From the NCBI RefSeq assembly GCF_001456115.1, contig NZ_CP013264.1, positions 2,312,501 to 2,376,500 of the forward strand: a DNA stretch of 64,000 nucleotides. Direction: 5' to 3'. This DNA is from Sphingobium baderi. Its GTDB lineage: Bacteria; Pseudomonadota; Alphaproteobacteria; Sphingomonadales; Sphingomonadaceae. The position numbers and the translations under genes were made by a program. Positions 16,189 to 24,117 of this stretch are shown here, piece after piece. Numbering within the stretch: the stretch's first letter is position 1; the number at the start of each line of letters is the position of its first letter. The notes beneath the pieces were generated by a model that did no database searches, was not told the DNA's origin, and saw only the letters and a program-made list of their open reading frames with translations.

Positions 16189-16452
16189 ATGACCACAATT
16201 GATTTCCTCGACGAAGCCCCTTCCATGCTGTCGCTCACCGAATATGACCGACAGCACATCAAACTCTATGCTCGTCTGCTGGACGCAGAGGCAGATGGAG
16301 CAGACTGGCGGGAAGCGGCCGAGGTTCTTTTCGGCATCTGTCCAAGGACTGAGCCGGACCGCGCTCGCCGCGTCCACGACAGCCATCTGGCTCGCGCACA
16401 CTGGATGACCGAGCATGGCTACCGGCAGCTCAGGCGCGGCCGGCCTCATTAG
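16189..16452 (+). CDS. DUF2285-domain protein (87 aa)
   Basis: The product contains the DUF2285 signature: LDAEADGADWREAAEVLFGI followed by ARRVHDSHLARAHWMTEHGY and a short R-rich end. DUF2285 occurs in small putative DNA-binding regulators of ICEs and plasmids. It is a compact stand-alone form; the longer DUF2285 relative next door is frameshifted. The ribosome site is weak. Confidence 0.78.
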   Translation: MTTIDFLDEAPSMLSLTEYDRQHIKLYARLLDAEADGADWREAAEVLFGICPRTEPDRARRVHDSHLARAHWMTEHGYRQLRRGRPH

Positions 16453-16564
16453 ATCCCGTGTTGTCTCAAGTGCAACGCCTGTTGCGCCTTGCAACCTTCC
16501 CAAGAAATAGAATCCCCGGAATCAATTCGCTCTGTACGCGTATTCGCTGAACGGGGAGGATTAA

Positions 16565-17336
16565 ATGACGCCCGATACAAGAGAATGGCGATCATCAACT
16601 ACATACGACTATCTCGATCGGGCAGATGTGAATGCACTGGCGTGGGAGTGCCTTCGGCGCAATCTCGATTACCAGCGCGACTACGCAAACTCCATCCGCA
16701 CGGCCTCCGAACTCGGGCCTGAGACCGAAGCGATCGGCGGTCGCTGGGGTCTCCGATTTCCCCGCCAGGCCCAGCCTGAATGCACTCGAACAACCGGTTT
16801 TCTGGACGCCGGAAGCTGACACCAGCGTAGTCCATATCGGACCCGCCCCGGAAATTGAGCAGGTCAGCCCTCGCATTTTCGAGGATATTCGCTCGGAAAT
16901 CAGCCGCAGTTCAGAGGAAGGACTGCATATATCGGTTCTCACCGGAAGCGGTCGCCTGCACCTTGTCGCGAGAGCGGGTCTCGAGCCGACGCAGTCCATC
17001 GCCGCCATCATTCCGCTCGACGCCCACAGCCTGGATCGTGTCCAGTCACTGATCAGACTCTGGCGAAGCCTTCACGGCCTGCCTGTGTCACAGGACAGCC
17101 GGATGACGGCGCAGCAGCGCCGTCGTCTCAAAAACATGCTCCGCGCCGCTGACGGCCGTTTGCACAATGCCGACTATCGCGAGATCGCCGAAGCGATTTT
17201 CGGCGTTGAACGCGTTGCCAGCGACCCATGGAAAACGTCCGCGCTCCGGGACGCTGTCCTCGATCTGGTCAAGGACGGCTTCGCGATGATCGACGGCGGT
17301 TACCGCAAGCTTCTTCGTCACCGCCGTCGTTCGTAA
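16565..17336 (+). pseudogene. Frameshifted DUF6499/DUF2285 transcriptional regulator
   Basis: The N-terminal part (ATG 16565, TTYDYLDRADVNALAWECLR, through GGRWGLRFPRQ) stays in one frame until about 16768. The continuation RPSLNALEQPVFWTPEADTS lies in the +1 frame and runs to the stop at 17336, with a DUF2285 domain at the end (LRAADGRLHNADYREIAEAI, then the YRKLLRHRRRS tail). The full-length family has both parts in one frame (about 255 aa). One extra base in the CCCCGCCAGGCCC stretch explains the break. It could be a real inactivation, a sequencing error or, less likely, a programmed shift. The product would be a regulator just upstream of the repA operon. Confidence 0.75.
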
Positions 17337-17414
17337 CCTGCGCTACTAGGGCAAGGTGTGCGAATTAGGCCCCCCCAAGTTCGCACTCCCCCTTCGCTAT
17401 TCTTCTTCGCCACC

Positions 17415-17461
17415 GTGGCCTTCGTTCGCCGCTGATCGCCAGCGGCTCCAACGAAAGCCAC
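17415..17461 (+). promoter_or_regulatory. Long two-tier hairpin before excisionase-like gene
   Basis: GTGGCCTTCGTT (17415-17426) pairs with AACGAAAGCCAC (about 17450-17461, one mismatch), enclosing GCCGCTG with CAGCGGC. It is directly followed by the ribosome site CGGAGG and the ATG at 17472. The position at the head of the HTH-repA-parA operon suggests translational or transcriptional control of replication. Confidence 0.55.
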
Positions 17462-17471
17462 GGAGGCCACC

Positions 17472-17753
17472 ATGAACGCCAATCTCGCGACCCTGCCGCC
17501 GCGCTTCCTCCGCACCAAGGAAGCCGCAGAATTCCTCAGTCTCTCGGCCCGTACTCTCGAAAAGCACCGGACCTACGGCACCGGGCCGGCCTATCGCAAG
17601 CTTGGCGGGCGCGTCGTCTATTCCGTCAATGAGCTTGAGGCATGGGCTGAACGCGGCGCCGTGACGTCCACCTCCGATCCGCGGGGCAGCGTGCTGCCCG
17701 CGAAACGCCATGAGCCCGCACCGGCATCCCATGCCGGCCGTCACGCCCGCTGA
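17472..17753 (+). CDS. Excisionase/AlpA-like helix-turn-helix protein
   Basis: In this 93-residue protein, residues 10-60 form a winged-helix HTH_17-type domain (FLRTKEAAEFLSLSARTLEK, HRTYGTGPAYRKLGGRVVY, NELEAWA). Such proteins act as recombination-directionality factors or local regulators. It lies 17 bases upstream of repA and is likely in the same transcript. Its role may be excision control or repA regulation; the sequence cannot tell which. Confidence 0.78.
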   Translation: MNANLATLPPRFLRTKEAAEFLSLSARTLEKHRTYGTGPAYRKLGGRVVYSVNELEAWAERGAVTSTSDPRGSVLPAKRHEPAPASHAGRHAR

Positions 17754-17770
17754 TCCGCGCGGTCTTTTCA

Positions 17771-18931
17771 ATGACGACGCGGCATCGCCCATCTCCGGAG
17801 CGCGGACAACTCGATCTGTTCCACGCGCTCCCTGGCGATTTCGCGCCCCGCGACGCGCAGGACCTCATGGCCTATCCGTTCTTCTCCCTCTCCAAGTCAC
17901 ACCGCACCGCGCCGATCGATTTCGTCGCCGGCGACGTGAGCATCCGCGTCGAGGCGGTTCCCGATCATGGCATGGCCACAATCTGGGATGCCGACATCCT
18001 CATCTGGGCGGCGAGCCAGATCGTCGAAGCGCGCGACAAAGGTCTTCGCACTTCGCGCCTGATGGCCGCCACCCCCTACGAGATCCTCAATTTCATCGGC
18101 CGCGGCGTATCGATGCGCGATTATCAGCGCCTCAAGGCTGCCCTCGACCGGCTGCAGTCGACCACGGTCGCAACCTCGATACGGCAAGCGGCCGAAGGCC
18201 GCCGCCACCGTTTCTCCTGGATCAATGAATGGCAGGAGCGCACCGATCGCCATGGGCGTCCCGCCGGCATCGAGCTGATCGTGCCGGACTGGTTCTACCG
18301 CGCCGTTCTCGACGATGCGCTCGTCCTGACCATCGACCGGGACTATTTCGGTCTCACTGGAGGCCTCGACCGCTGGCTCTACCGCATTGTGCGCAAGCAT
18401 GGCGGCAAACAACGCAATGGCTGGCGCTTCGACTTCCGCCACCTGCATCAGAAATCCGGCAGTCTTTCGCCATTCAAGCGCTTCGCGTTCGAGCTGCGCG
18501 ACATCATTCGCCGCCAGCCATTGCCCGGCTACTCGCTGTTCCTTGAGGTCGAAGTCGGCGGCCGGTTGCTGCTTGCTTTTGAACCATCGGCGGCCTGTGG
18601 ACAACCTGTGGACGGCCTCGTGCTATCAGGAACCCGACCTATCGTGCTATCGGGAACCGGAGGCTCGTGCTATCGGGAACCGAAACAGGGTGTAAGCTCT
18701 GGAAACAAAAAGCGAAATCGCGCCCTTAACTTAGAGTCTAACCAAGAATCTAACTTCTTAGAGCGCGCGCGCGATGTGGAAAACATCGCCGGAAGGCGGC
18801 CGAACCAGGCCAAAAAGCCATCACTTCAAGCGCATGTAACCGATCAGGCTCTTCGTAGCTCCGCCTGTACGGACCGCTCTTCCGGCCACGCGCATCGCAC
18901 CTTCGGCGACGAGCCTGGAGGCGCGAAATGA
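17771..18931 (+). CDS. repA: Replication initiator protein RepA (RPA family)
   Basis: This 386-residue protein has the replication-initiator-A domain over about residues 30-275 (MAYPFFSLSKSHRTAPIDF, then WEADILIWA-like VWDADILIWAASQI, YEILNFIGRG, YQRLKAALDRLQSTTVATSI, WFYRAVLDDALVLTIDRDYF, DRWLYRIVRKHGG). The last 100 residues are low-complexity because the DNA there carries three iterons and an AT-rich stretch, i.e. a likely origin within the gene. Its presence means that the excised element can probably replicate. The stop overlaps the parA start (ATGA). Confidence 0.88.
   Translation: MTTRHRPSPERGQLDLFHALPGDFAPRDAQDLMAYPFFSLSKSHRTAPIDFVAGDVSIRVEAVPDHGMATIWDADILIWAASQIVEARDKGLRTSRLMAATPYEILNFIGRGVSMRDYQRLKAALDRLQSTTVATSIRQAAEGRRHRFSWINEWQERTDRHGRPAGIELIVPDWFYRAVLDDALVLTIDRDYFGLTGGLDRWLYRIVRKHGGKQRNGWRFDFRHLHQKSGSLSPFKRFAFELRDIIRRQPLPGYSLFLEVEVGGRLLLAFEPSAACGQPVDGLVLSGTRPIVLSGTGGSCYREPKQGVSSGNKKRNRALNLESNQESNFLERARDVENIAGRRPNQAKKPSLQAHVTDQALRSSACTDRSSGHAHRTFGDEPGGAK
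18596..18765 (+). repeat. Three 17-bp iterons with DnaA-box-like motifs (candidate oriV) inside repA
   Basis: The repeat TCGTGCTATCGGGAACC occurs at 18618-18634 (one base different), 18642-18658 and 18665-18681, spaced 24 and 23 bases, about two helical turns. TGTGGACAA at 18596 and a second TGTGGAC at 18607 resemble DnaA boxes. An AT-richer stretch with a repeated TCTAAC motif follows at about 18700-18765. Initiator-gene-internal iterons are a typical origin arrangement. Confidence 0.65.
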
Positions 18932-19566
18932 TCGTCGCGCTTCTCAATCAGAAAGGCGGCGTCGGCAAAACGACGCTCGCGCTGCATCTTTCCGGTCAAT
19001 GGGCGCGTGAAGGCAAGCGCATCACCCTGATCGATGCCGACCCACAGGGATCGGCGCTCGACTGGTCGCAGCAACGCACCCGCGAGGGCCTGCCTCGCCT
19101 GTTCGGCGTCATCGGCTTGGCGCGCGACACACTTCATCGCGAAGCGCCCGAGCTCGCGCGTGACGCCGATCACATCGTCATCGACGGACCACCGCGCGTT
19201 GCAGGTCTTATGCGTTCGGCGCTGCTCGCCGCCGATCTTGTCCTGATCCCTGTGCAGCCGTCACCGCTCGATGGCTGGGCCTCGGCCGAAATGCTGGCGC
19301 TGCTCGCAGAGGCCCGAATCTATCGGCCGCAACTCATGGCCCGCTTCGTACTCAACCGCTGCGCTGCACGCACCGTCATCGCCCGCGAGACCGCCGAGAC
19401 ATTGGCCGACCACGATCCGCCCCTGCTGTCGGCGACGATCGGCCAGCGTGTCGCCTTCGCCGACCTAGCACAGTCCGGGCGCCTCGTTTTTGAGGCCGAC
19501 GACAATAGCGCGGCCGCGCGCGAGATCGCCGCCCTGACTGCGGAAGTCGGGAGGTTGGCGCCATGA
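18928..19566 (+). CDS. parA: ParA-type partition ATPase
   Basis: The 212-residue ATPase carries a deviant Walker A near its start (NQKGGVGKTT, residues 7-16). It also shows DADPQGSALDW (Walker A') and IDGPPRV (Walker B), as in small type Ib ParA/ParF proteins without an N-terminal DNA-binding domain. Its ATG overlaps the repA stop, and its own stop overlaps the RHH gene, so initiator, ATPase and centromere-binding partner form one translationally coupled unit. It moves excised, replicated element copies to daughter cells. Confidence 0.92.
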   Translation: MIVALLNQKGGVGKTTLALHLSGQWAREGKRITLIDADPQGSALDWSQQRTREGLPRLFGVIGLARDTLHREAPELARDADHIVIDGPPRVAGLMRSALLAADLVLIPVQPSPLDGWASAEMLALLAEARIYRPQLMARFVLNRCAARTVIARETAETLADHDPPLLSATIGQRVAFADLAQSGRLVFEADDNSAAAREIAALTAEVGRLAP

Positions 19567-19817
19567 CCAAAGCCAGCGCCCGGCGCGGCTTCGTCGCCCG
19601 GCCTTCCAATCCAGACGACTGGATCAAGTCCGCTGAACCGGGGTCGCCCGGTCCAGCTTCCAGCACGGGCTTCACCGCAAGGCTGACCATCGACGTTACG
19701 CCGGAGGTGCGCGGTCGCATCAAGATCGCCGCCTTTCAACGCGGCGTCACCGTCGCCGACATGCTTCGCGAATTGCTCGCGCGCGAATTCCCCCAATCGC
19801 CAGGAGACCCGTCATGA
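19563..19817 (+). CDS. Ribbon-helix-helix partner of ParA
   Basis: The 84-residue protein has a disordered basic N-terminus and a C-terminal ribbon-helix-helix (ARLTIDVTPEVRGRIKIAAF, then VTVADMLRELLAREF). This is the layout of ParG-like centromere-binding proteins. It directly follows parA with a four-base overlap, so it most likely binds the partition site and stimulates the ATPase. Confidence 0.78.
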   Translation: MTKASARRGFVARPSNPDDWIKSAEPGSPGPASSTGFTARLTIDVTPEVRGRIKIAAFQRGVTVADMLRELLAREFPQSPGDPS

Positions 19818-20335
19818 CCGGCATCGCGGCCCCCCGCATGCGCGGCGGCTCGATGCCGTCGTCTTTTCAAACCGACCGTCTCACCCACGTCGAGCTGACA
19901 TGGGTGGAAAAGCAGATCGAATACTGGATCAGGTTCGGTCAAGACGTGCAGGAGACGATCCTTGATCGCCGCCGCCGCGTCCTCTCCTTCAGGCCCGGCA
20001 CGACTTTCGCCTTCGTCCGGTGGGCGTCCAACGACTTCGGCACGATCATCTCGCGCATCGATATCGTGCGCGCCATCACGCCCGGCGAAGCCTATCAGAC
20101 GCTGCCCTTTGTACGCCCCGGCGGCGACATCCTGCTCAAGATCGAAAGCTGGCCGAAGGTTGAACGCGTGCTGCAGCTCATCGACGCGATCGAGGCCCTT
20201 TCGCTCGATCCGGCCGAAGCCGCGCCAGACTATTGGCGGCATGTACACAACCGACTGAGCGCCGGCCAGGACGCACGCCGCTACTCGCGCGATCAGCACC
20301 AGGCGTGGCTTAAGCGTCGGAGGATCGCGCCATGA
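19814..20335 (+). CDS. DUF2840 protein
   Basis: The 173-residue soluble protein has the DUF2840 pattern: LTHVELTWVEKQIEYWIRFG, RRVLSFRPGTTFAFVRWASN, and AITPGEAYQTLPFVRPGGDI near the middle, ending KRRRIAP. DUF2840 genes lie almost always between parA and traF in ICEs of this class. The role is unknown, but its place implies a transfer function. Coupled on both sides by four-base overlaps. Confidence 0.85.
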   Translation: MTGIAAPRMRGGSMPSSFQTDRLTHVELTWVEKQIEYWIRFGQDVQETILDRRRRVLSFRPGTTFAFVRWASNDFGTIISRIDIVRAITPGEAYQTLPFVRPGGDILLKIESWPKVERVLQLIDAIEALSLDPAEAAPDYWRHVHNRLSAGQDARRYSRDQHQAWLKRRRIAP

Positions 20336-20877
20336 CCGACCTCAAATGGGCCATGGCGACGTTCGTAGCGTCCAGCGCGATCGCCGTGACGACGTGGATC
20401 GACGCCCCCACCAAACTCATCTGGAATGCCTCGGCCAGCACCCCGATCGGTTTCTATTCGGTCGAACCTGCAAAGCGGCTCGAAGTCACCGATCTGGTCG
20501 CCGTCGCTGCGCCGGAACCGATTGCGAGCTTCCTCGCCGATGGCGGATACCTGCCGCGCGACACGCCGCTCCTGAAACGGGTCCTTGGCCTTCCCGGGCA
20601 GACCGTCTGCCGCTCCGGCGTCCTGATCAGTGTCGACGGCGTCGCGATGGGAACGGCACTCCAACGCGACCGCATCGACCGACCGCTCCCCGATTGGCAG
20701 GGCTGCCGCATCGTCGCGGACGGCGAGATCTTCCTCATGAACTGGGACGTTCCCGACAGTCTGGACGGCCGCTATTTCGGCCCGATCCCGGCCAGCGCCG
20801 TCATCGGCCGCGCGGTTCCCTTGTGGACCGACGAGGACGGCCACGGCCGCTTCGAATGGCGGGCGCCAACGCGGTGA
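20332..20877 (+). CDS. traF: TraF-type S26 signal peptidase
   Basis: In this 181-residue membrane-anchored serine protease, the N-terminal helix (about 5-22) is followed by the catalytic serine motif ASASTPIGFY (Ser36). The general-base lysine lies in LLKRVLGLPG (Lys82). In RP4 the equivalent TraF matures and cyclises the TrbC pilin; TrbC is encoded at 30418. A short C-terminal box (IPASAVIGRAVPLW) completes the family pattern. Overlaps DUF2840 by four bases. Confidence 0.88.
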   Translation: MTDLKWAMATFVASSAIAVTTWIDAPTKLIWNASASTPIGFYSVEPAKRLEVTDLVAVAAPEPIASFLADGGYLPRDTPLLKRVLGLPGQTVCRSGVLISVDGVAMGTALQRDRIDRPLPDWQGCRIVADGEIFLMNWDVPDSLDGRYFGPIPASAVIGRAVPLWTDEDGHGRFEWRAPTR

Positions 20878-20945
20878 TCGCCCAGCCTGAGGCGGGCGTA
20901 GTGCTCGCCCAATCCTTCTCCACCGCATCTTGAAAGGAAACCGCC

Positions 20946-21284
20946 ATGCCGCAAATCGGCGAGTTCACCCGCGAGGAATCTGGCTTCACCGGCCGCATTC
21001 ATACGCTCACCCTGTTTCGCGAGATCACCATCGTTCCCGTCGATCCTTCGGACGTCGAGAACGCGCCGAGCTACCGCGTCCATCACGGCGCGGACGATAA
21101 CGCACCGGAGATCGGCGCGGCTTGGACGGAGTCCAGCGAAAAGGCTGGCGAATATCTGTCACTGCTGATCGACGACCCCAGCTTTGCGCAGCCGATCCGT
21201 GCCCGCCTGTTCCAGAACGGGGCTGATACGACCTCCTGGTCTTTGCACTGGAGCCGCCCTCAGAAGCGCGGCGAACGGGAATAG
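20946..21284 (+). CDS. DUF736 protein
   Basis: The 112-residue protein shows the DUF736 signature: IGEFTREESGFTGRIHTLTL, a central DVENAPSYRVH, and EIGAAWTESSEKAGEYLSLL. DUF736 proteins are small beta-rich proteins found in conjugative elements. AAAGGAAACC precedes the ATG. Function unknown; probably soluble. Confidence 0.88.
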   Translation: MPQIGEFTREESGFTGRIHTLTLFREITIVPVDPSDVENAPSYRVHHGADDNAPEIGAAWTESSEKAGEYLSLLIDDPSFAQPIRARLFQNGADTTSWSLHWSRPQKRGERE

Positions 21285-21287
21285 CGC

Positions 21288-22073
21288 ATGCGGATCGCTC
21301 GCACGAACCCCGCATCGCCGATGTTAACCGGGCGGCCTCGCGCTGCCCGGTGCATCATCCTCTTCCTCCTTTCCGGCCTGTCTGTTTCCGCCGCGCCGCC
21401 GCTCGCTGTACTGGCGCAGAGCGCTCAGTCGATCGCGCAGCCAATCCACGATCCTCACGCCGCCTTCGTGACCGAAGCCTCGCAGCGTTTCGGCATTCCC
21501 GAACACTGGATCAGGTCGGTGCGCCGCGTCGAAAGCGCCGACGACGTGCGCGCCGTCTCATCGGCGGGCGCAATGGGCCTGATGCAGGTCATGCCCGCCA
21601 CCTGGGCGGAATTGCGCGTCCGTTATGGCCTTGGACGCGATCCGTTCGACCCGCGCGACAACATCATCGCTGGTACGGCCTATCTGCGCGAAATGTACGA
21701 TCGCTACGGATCGCCGGGCTTTCTTGCAGCCTATAGCGCTGGACCCGGACGCTATGAGGAATACCTCGCGGGCCGCCCCCTTCCGGCAGAAACCCGCGCC
21801 TATGTCGCCACGCTCGCGCCATTGATCGGGGGGGCTAACCTGTCGCCACCCGCACCGGGGACCGTCGCTGTTGCCGCCGCCGATCCGCACGCTTGGCGGC
21901 GAGCTCCGCTCTTCGTCACGCCGTCAGCCCACGGTCTGGATGCGCGCAAAACGATATCCGAACCGCAAGAAAACGACGCCCGGACTGCGCCGTCATCGGG
22001 CGAAGGTCCCACCAATTCTGTGCAAAGCGGCAGCATTTTCGTTGCCCGTGCCGACGATGGAGACCCGCAATGA
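21288..22073 (+). CDS. Conjugal lytic transglycosylase
   Basis: The 261-residue protein has a signal peptide (hydrophobic stretch about 22-43) and an SLT/VirB1-like domain. RRVESADDVRAVSSAGAMGL contains the catalytic Glu82, and MGLMQVMPATW and YLREMYDRYGSPGFLAAYSA follow. It opens the peptidoglycan for assembly of the mating channel. The C-terminal 70 residues are disordered. It starts three bases after the DUF736 stop. Confidence 0.88.
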   Translation: MRIARTNPASPMLTGRPRAARCIILFLLSGLSVSAAPPLAVLAQSAQSIAQPIHDPHAAFVTEASQRFGIPEHWIRSVRRVESADDVRAVSSAGAMGLMQVMPATWAELRVRYGLGRDPFDPRDNIIAGTAYLREMYDRYGSPGFLAAYSAGPGRYEEYLAGRPLPAETRAYVATLAPLIGGANLSPPAPGTVAVAAADPHAWRRAPLFVTPSAHGLDARKTISEPQENDARTAPSSGEGPTNSVQSGSIFVARADDGDPQ

Positions 22074-22160
22074 GCCGGTTCGCATCATGGCGCACCTTGG
22101 CGTGTTCCAGAGAGCGTTGTGCGGAAGGGTGGGAGGAGCAGAGAGCAACGACAGCAGGAC

Positions 22161-22211
22161 GGCGAGATAAAAGGGCCTCGCCATATTCGCACAAGCCATT
22201 GACATGGCTTG
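22161..22211. other. Candidate oriT: two adjacent hairpins before the relaxase gene
   Basis: GGCGAG (22161-22166) pairs with CTCGCC (22177-22182), and CAAGCCAT (22192-22199) with ATGGCTTG (22204-22211) around TGAC. Both lie in a stretch of about 250 bases between the transglycosylase and the relaxase, whose codon use does not look coding. Origins of transfer commonly sit next to the relaxase gene and carry such inverted repeats. The nick site cannot be identified. Confidence 0.4.
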
Positions 22212-22323
22212 GCTTTTGGCGTGCCGGTCGGTCGGGTCGCGTGCCGCGACTGCTGTTTTACCCAGCGATTTCAACGCTGTTTTCGGCACTGTGCGCCTTC
22301 GCGCCGTCTCGGGGGGCCCTCCC

Positions 22324-24087
22324 ATGAGCGAGGGCGACAGCGATTTCCGCGTCCGCCCAGGACGCATCAAATCCACGCGCGCACCCAAGTCCAAGAGCTT
22401 CATCAATCAAGTGCTGAGGGCTTCGAAGAAGGCCGGGCACAGCTCTGGCGAAGGGCAGACCGCCAAGAGAAGCGCCGGCCGTGGTCATTCAACCTTCGGG
22501 CGTGGACGAACCAGCTTCAGCCGTTCGCGCATATTCACTGCTTTGCGCCGTGTCGTCATCAAGGCGCGCGTGGTCCGCCATCAGGGCAAGTCATTCCGCT
22601 CCGCGCCACTCTCGGCTCATGTGTCCTACCTGAAGCGCGAAGGCGTCAGCCGTGACGGGGAGAAGGGGGTCTTGTTCGACGCGACGAACGAGCGCGCCGA
22701 CGATCTCGCCTTCTCCGACCGATGCAGGGATGACCGGCATCATTTTCGATTCATCGTCTCGCCCGAAGACGCGGGGGACATGACCGATCTGCGAGAGTTC
22801 ACCCGCGACCTCGCCAATCAGATGGAATCGGATCTGGGCACCAAGCTCGACTGGGTCGCCGTCGATCACTGGAACACCGACAATCCACATGTGCATTTGC
22901 TTGTGCGCGGCGTCGACGAGACCGGCGCCGATCTGGTCATCTCGCGCGATTACATCAGCCGCGGCCTGCGCTCCCGCGCCGAGGATCTTGTCTCCATCGA
23001 GCTCGGCCCCAAGCCCGAACATGAAATCCGCAACGCGCTGGAAAAGGAAGTCACCGCCGAGCGCTGGACACGGCTCGATGTTGAAATCCGCATCGCCGCC
23101 GACGAGACCGGCTTTATCGACCTGCGCCCCGAGGCGAACGGCAAGACCGATCCCTCGCTGCGCCGCCTGATGATCGGCAGACTCCAGCATCTCGAAAGGA
23201 TGGAGCTCGCGGCACAAGGCGCTCCAGGGGAATGGACCGTCGGGTTGCAGGCCGAACGCACACTGCGCGATCTCGGCATTCGCGGCGACATCATCAAGAC
23301 CATGCACCGCGCCTTCACCGAGCGTGGTCAGGATCGCGGCGTCAGCGATTACACGATCGACGGCGGCGGGGCGGGTTCACCCGTTATTGGCCGCCTGGTC
23401 GATCGCGGCCTGCATGACGAGCTGACCGGCGAAGCCTATGCCGTGATCGACGGCACGGACGGCCGCGCGCACCATGTCCGCTTCCGCGGGATCGAGGCCT
23501 TCGAGCATGCGCCCCCGATTGGCGGCATCGTCGAGGTACGTCGCTTCGGCGGCCCCGACGATCCCCGGCCGACGCTGGCGCTCGCCAACCGATCGGATTT
23601 CGATCTCAACCGCCAGATCACGGCGCCGGGCGCGACCTGGCTGGATCATCGCCTGGTTGAGCGCGAGGCGATGCCCATGTCGATGGGAGGCTTCGGCGCC
23701 GAGGTGCGCGACGCCATGCAGGCGCGCGCCGAGCATCTGGCCGATGAAGGCCTTGCCCACCGGCATGGCCAACGCATCCTGCTGCAACGCGATCTCCTCA
23801 ATACGCTGCGGCAGCGCGAGCTCGATGCCGTTGGCACGAAGCTCCAGAGCGAACACGGACTGCCGTACCAGAAAGCGCAGGCCGGCGAGCATGTCGCCGG
23901 TGTCTATCGCCAGCGTATCGCGCTCACCTCGGGCCGCTTCGCCATGATCGACAATGGGCTCGGCTTCCAGCTCGTGCCCTGGACACCGCCGCTCGAAAAG
24001 AAGCTCGGCCAGCATATCGCCGGCGTCGCCAAGGGGCATGGCGGCATCGAGTGGAGCCTGGGCCGCCAGCGCGGCCTGGGCCTCTAG
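22324..24087 (+). CDS. Relaxase/mobilisation nuclease (VirD2-like, DUF3363)
   Basis: The 587-residue protein has a basic N-terminus (1-95), then a relaxase domain: HHFRFIVSPED (about 139-149) and HWNTDNPHVHLLVRG, with the metal-binding histidines H182, H189 and H191. The C-terminal half is the DUF3363 region (GAVRDL-like GLQAERTLRDLGIRGDII, RFAMIDNGLGFQLVPW). Such enzymes nick oriT and stay bound to the 5' end of the transferred strand through a tyrosine. I take the ATG at 22324; the upstream in-frame extension to 22204 crosses the probable oriT. traG follows 30 bases later. Confidence 0.88.
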   Translation: MSEGDSDFRVRPGRIKSTRAPKSKSFINQVLRASKKAGHSSGEGQTAKRSAGRGHSTFGRGRTSFSRSRIFTALRRVVIKARVVRHQGKSFRSAPLSAHVSYLKREGVSRDGEKGVLFDATNERADDLAFSDRCRDDRHHFRFIVSPEDAGDMTDLREFTRDLANQMESDLGTKLDWVAVDHWNTDNPHVHLLVRGVDETGADLVISRDYISRGLRSRAEDLVSIELGPKPEHEIRNALEKEVTAERWTRLDVEIRIAADETGFIDLRPEANGKTDPSLRRLMIGRLQHLERMELAAQGAPGEWTVGLQAERTLRDLGIRGDIIKTMHRAFTERGQDRGVSDYTIDGGGAGSPVIGRLVDRGLHDELTGEAYAVIDGTDGRAHHVRFRGIEAFEHAPPIGGIVEVRRFGGPDDPRPTLALANRSDFDLNRQITAPGATWLDHRLVEREAMPMSMGGFGAEVRDAMQARAEHLADEGLAHRHGQRILLQRDLLNTLRQRELDAVGTKLQSEHGLPYQKAQAGEHVAGVYRQRIALTSGRFAMIDNGLGFQLVPWTPPLEKKLGQHIAGVAKGHGGIEWSLGRQRGLGL

Positions 24088-24117
24088 CACCACAAGCAGC
24101 AAGAAAGGACCCGGCGA

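Noticed and set aside
18618..18681. Iterons considered as a small CRISPR array
   Set aside because: The repeats are 17 bp with 6-7 bp spacers, lie inside repA and have no cas genes nearby; spacing fits iterons. No CRISPR array was seen in the window.
22070..22327. 85-codon frame between transglycosylase and relaxase with ATGA overlaps at both ends
   Set aside because: The overlaps are tempting, but codon use (AGA, AGG, ACA, GGA) is unlike the neighbours and the stretch holds the two hairpins of the probable oriT.
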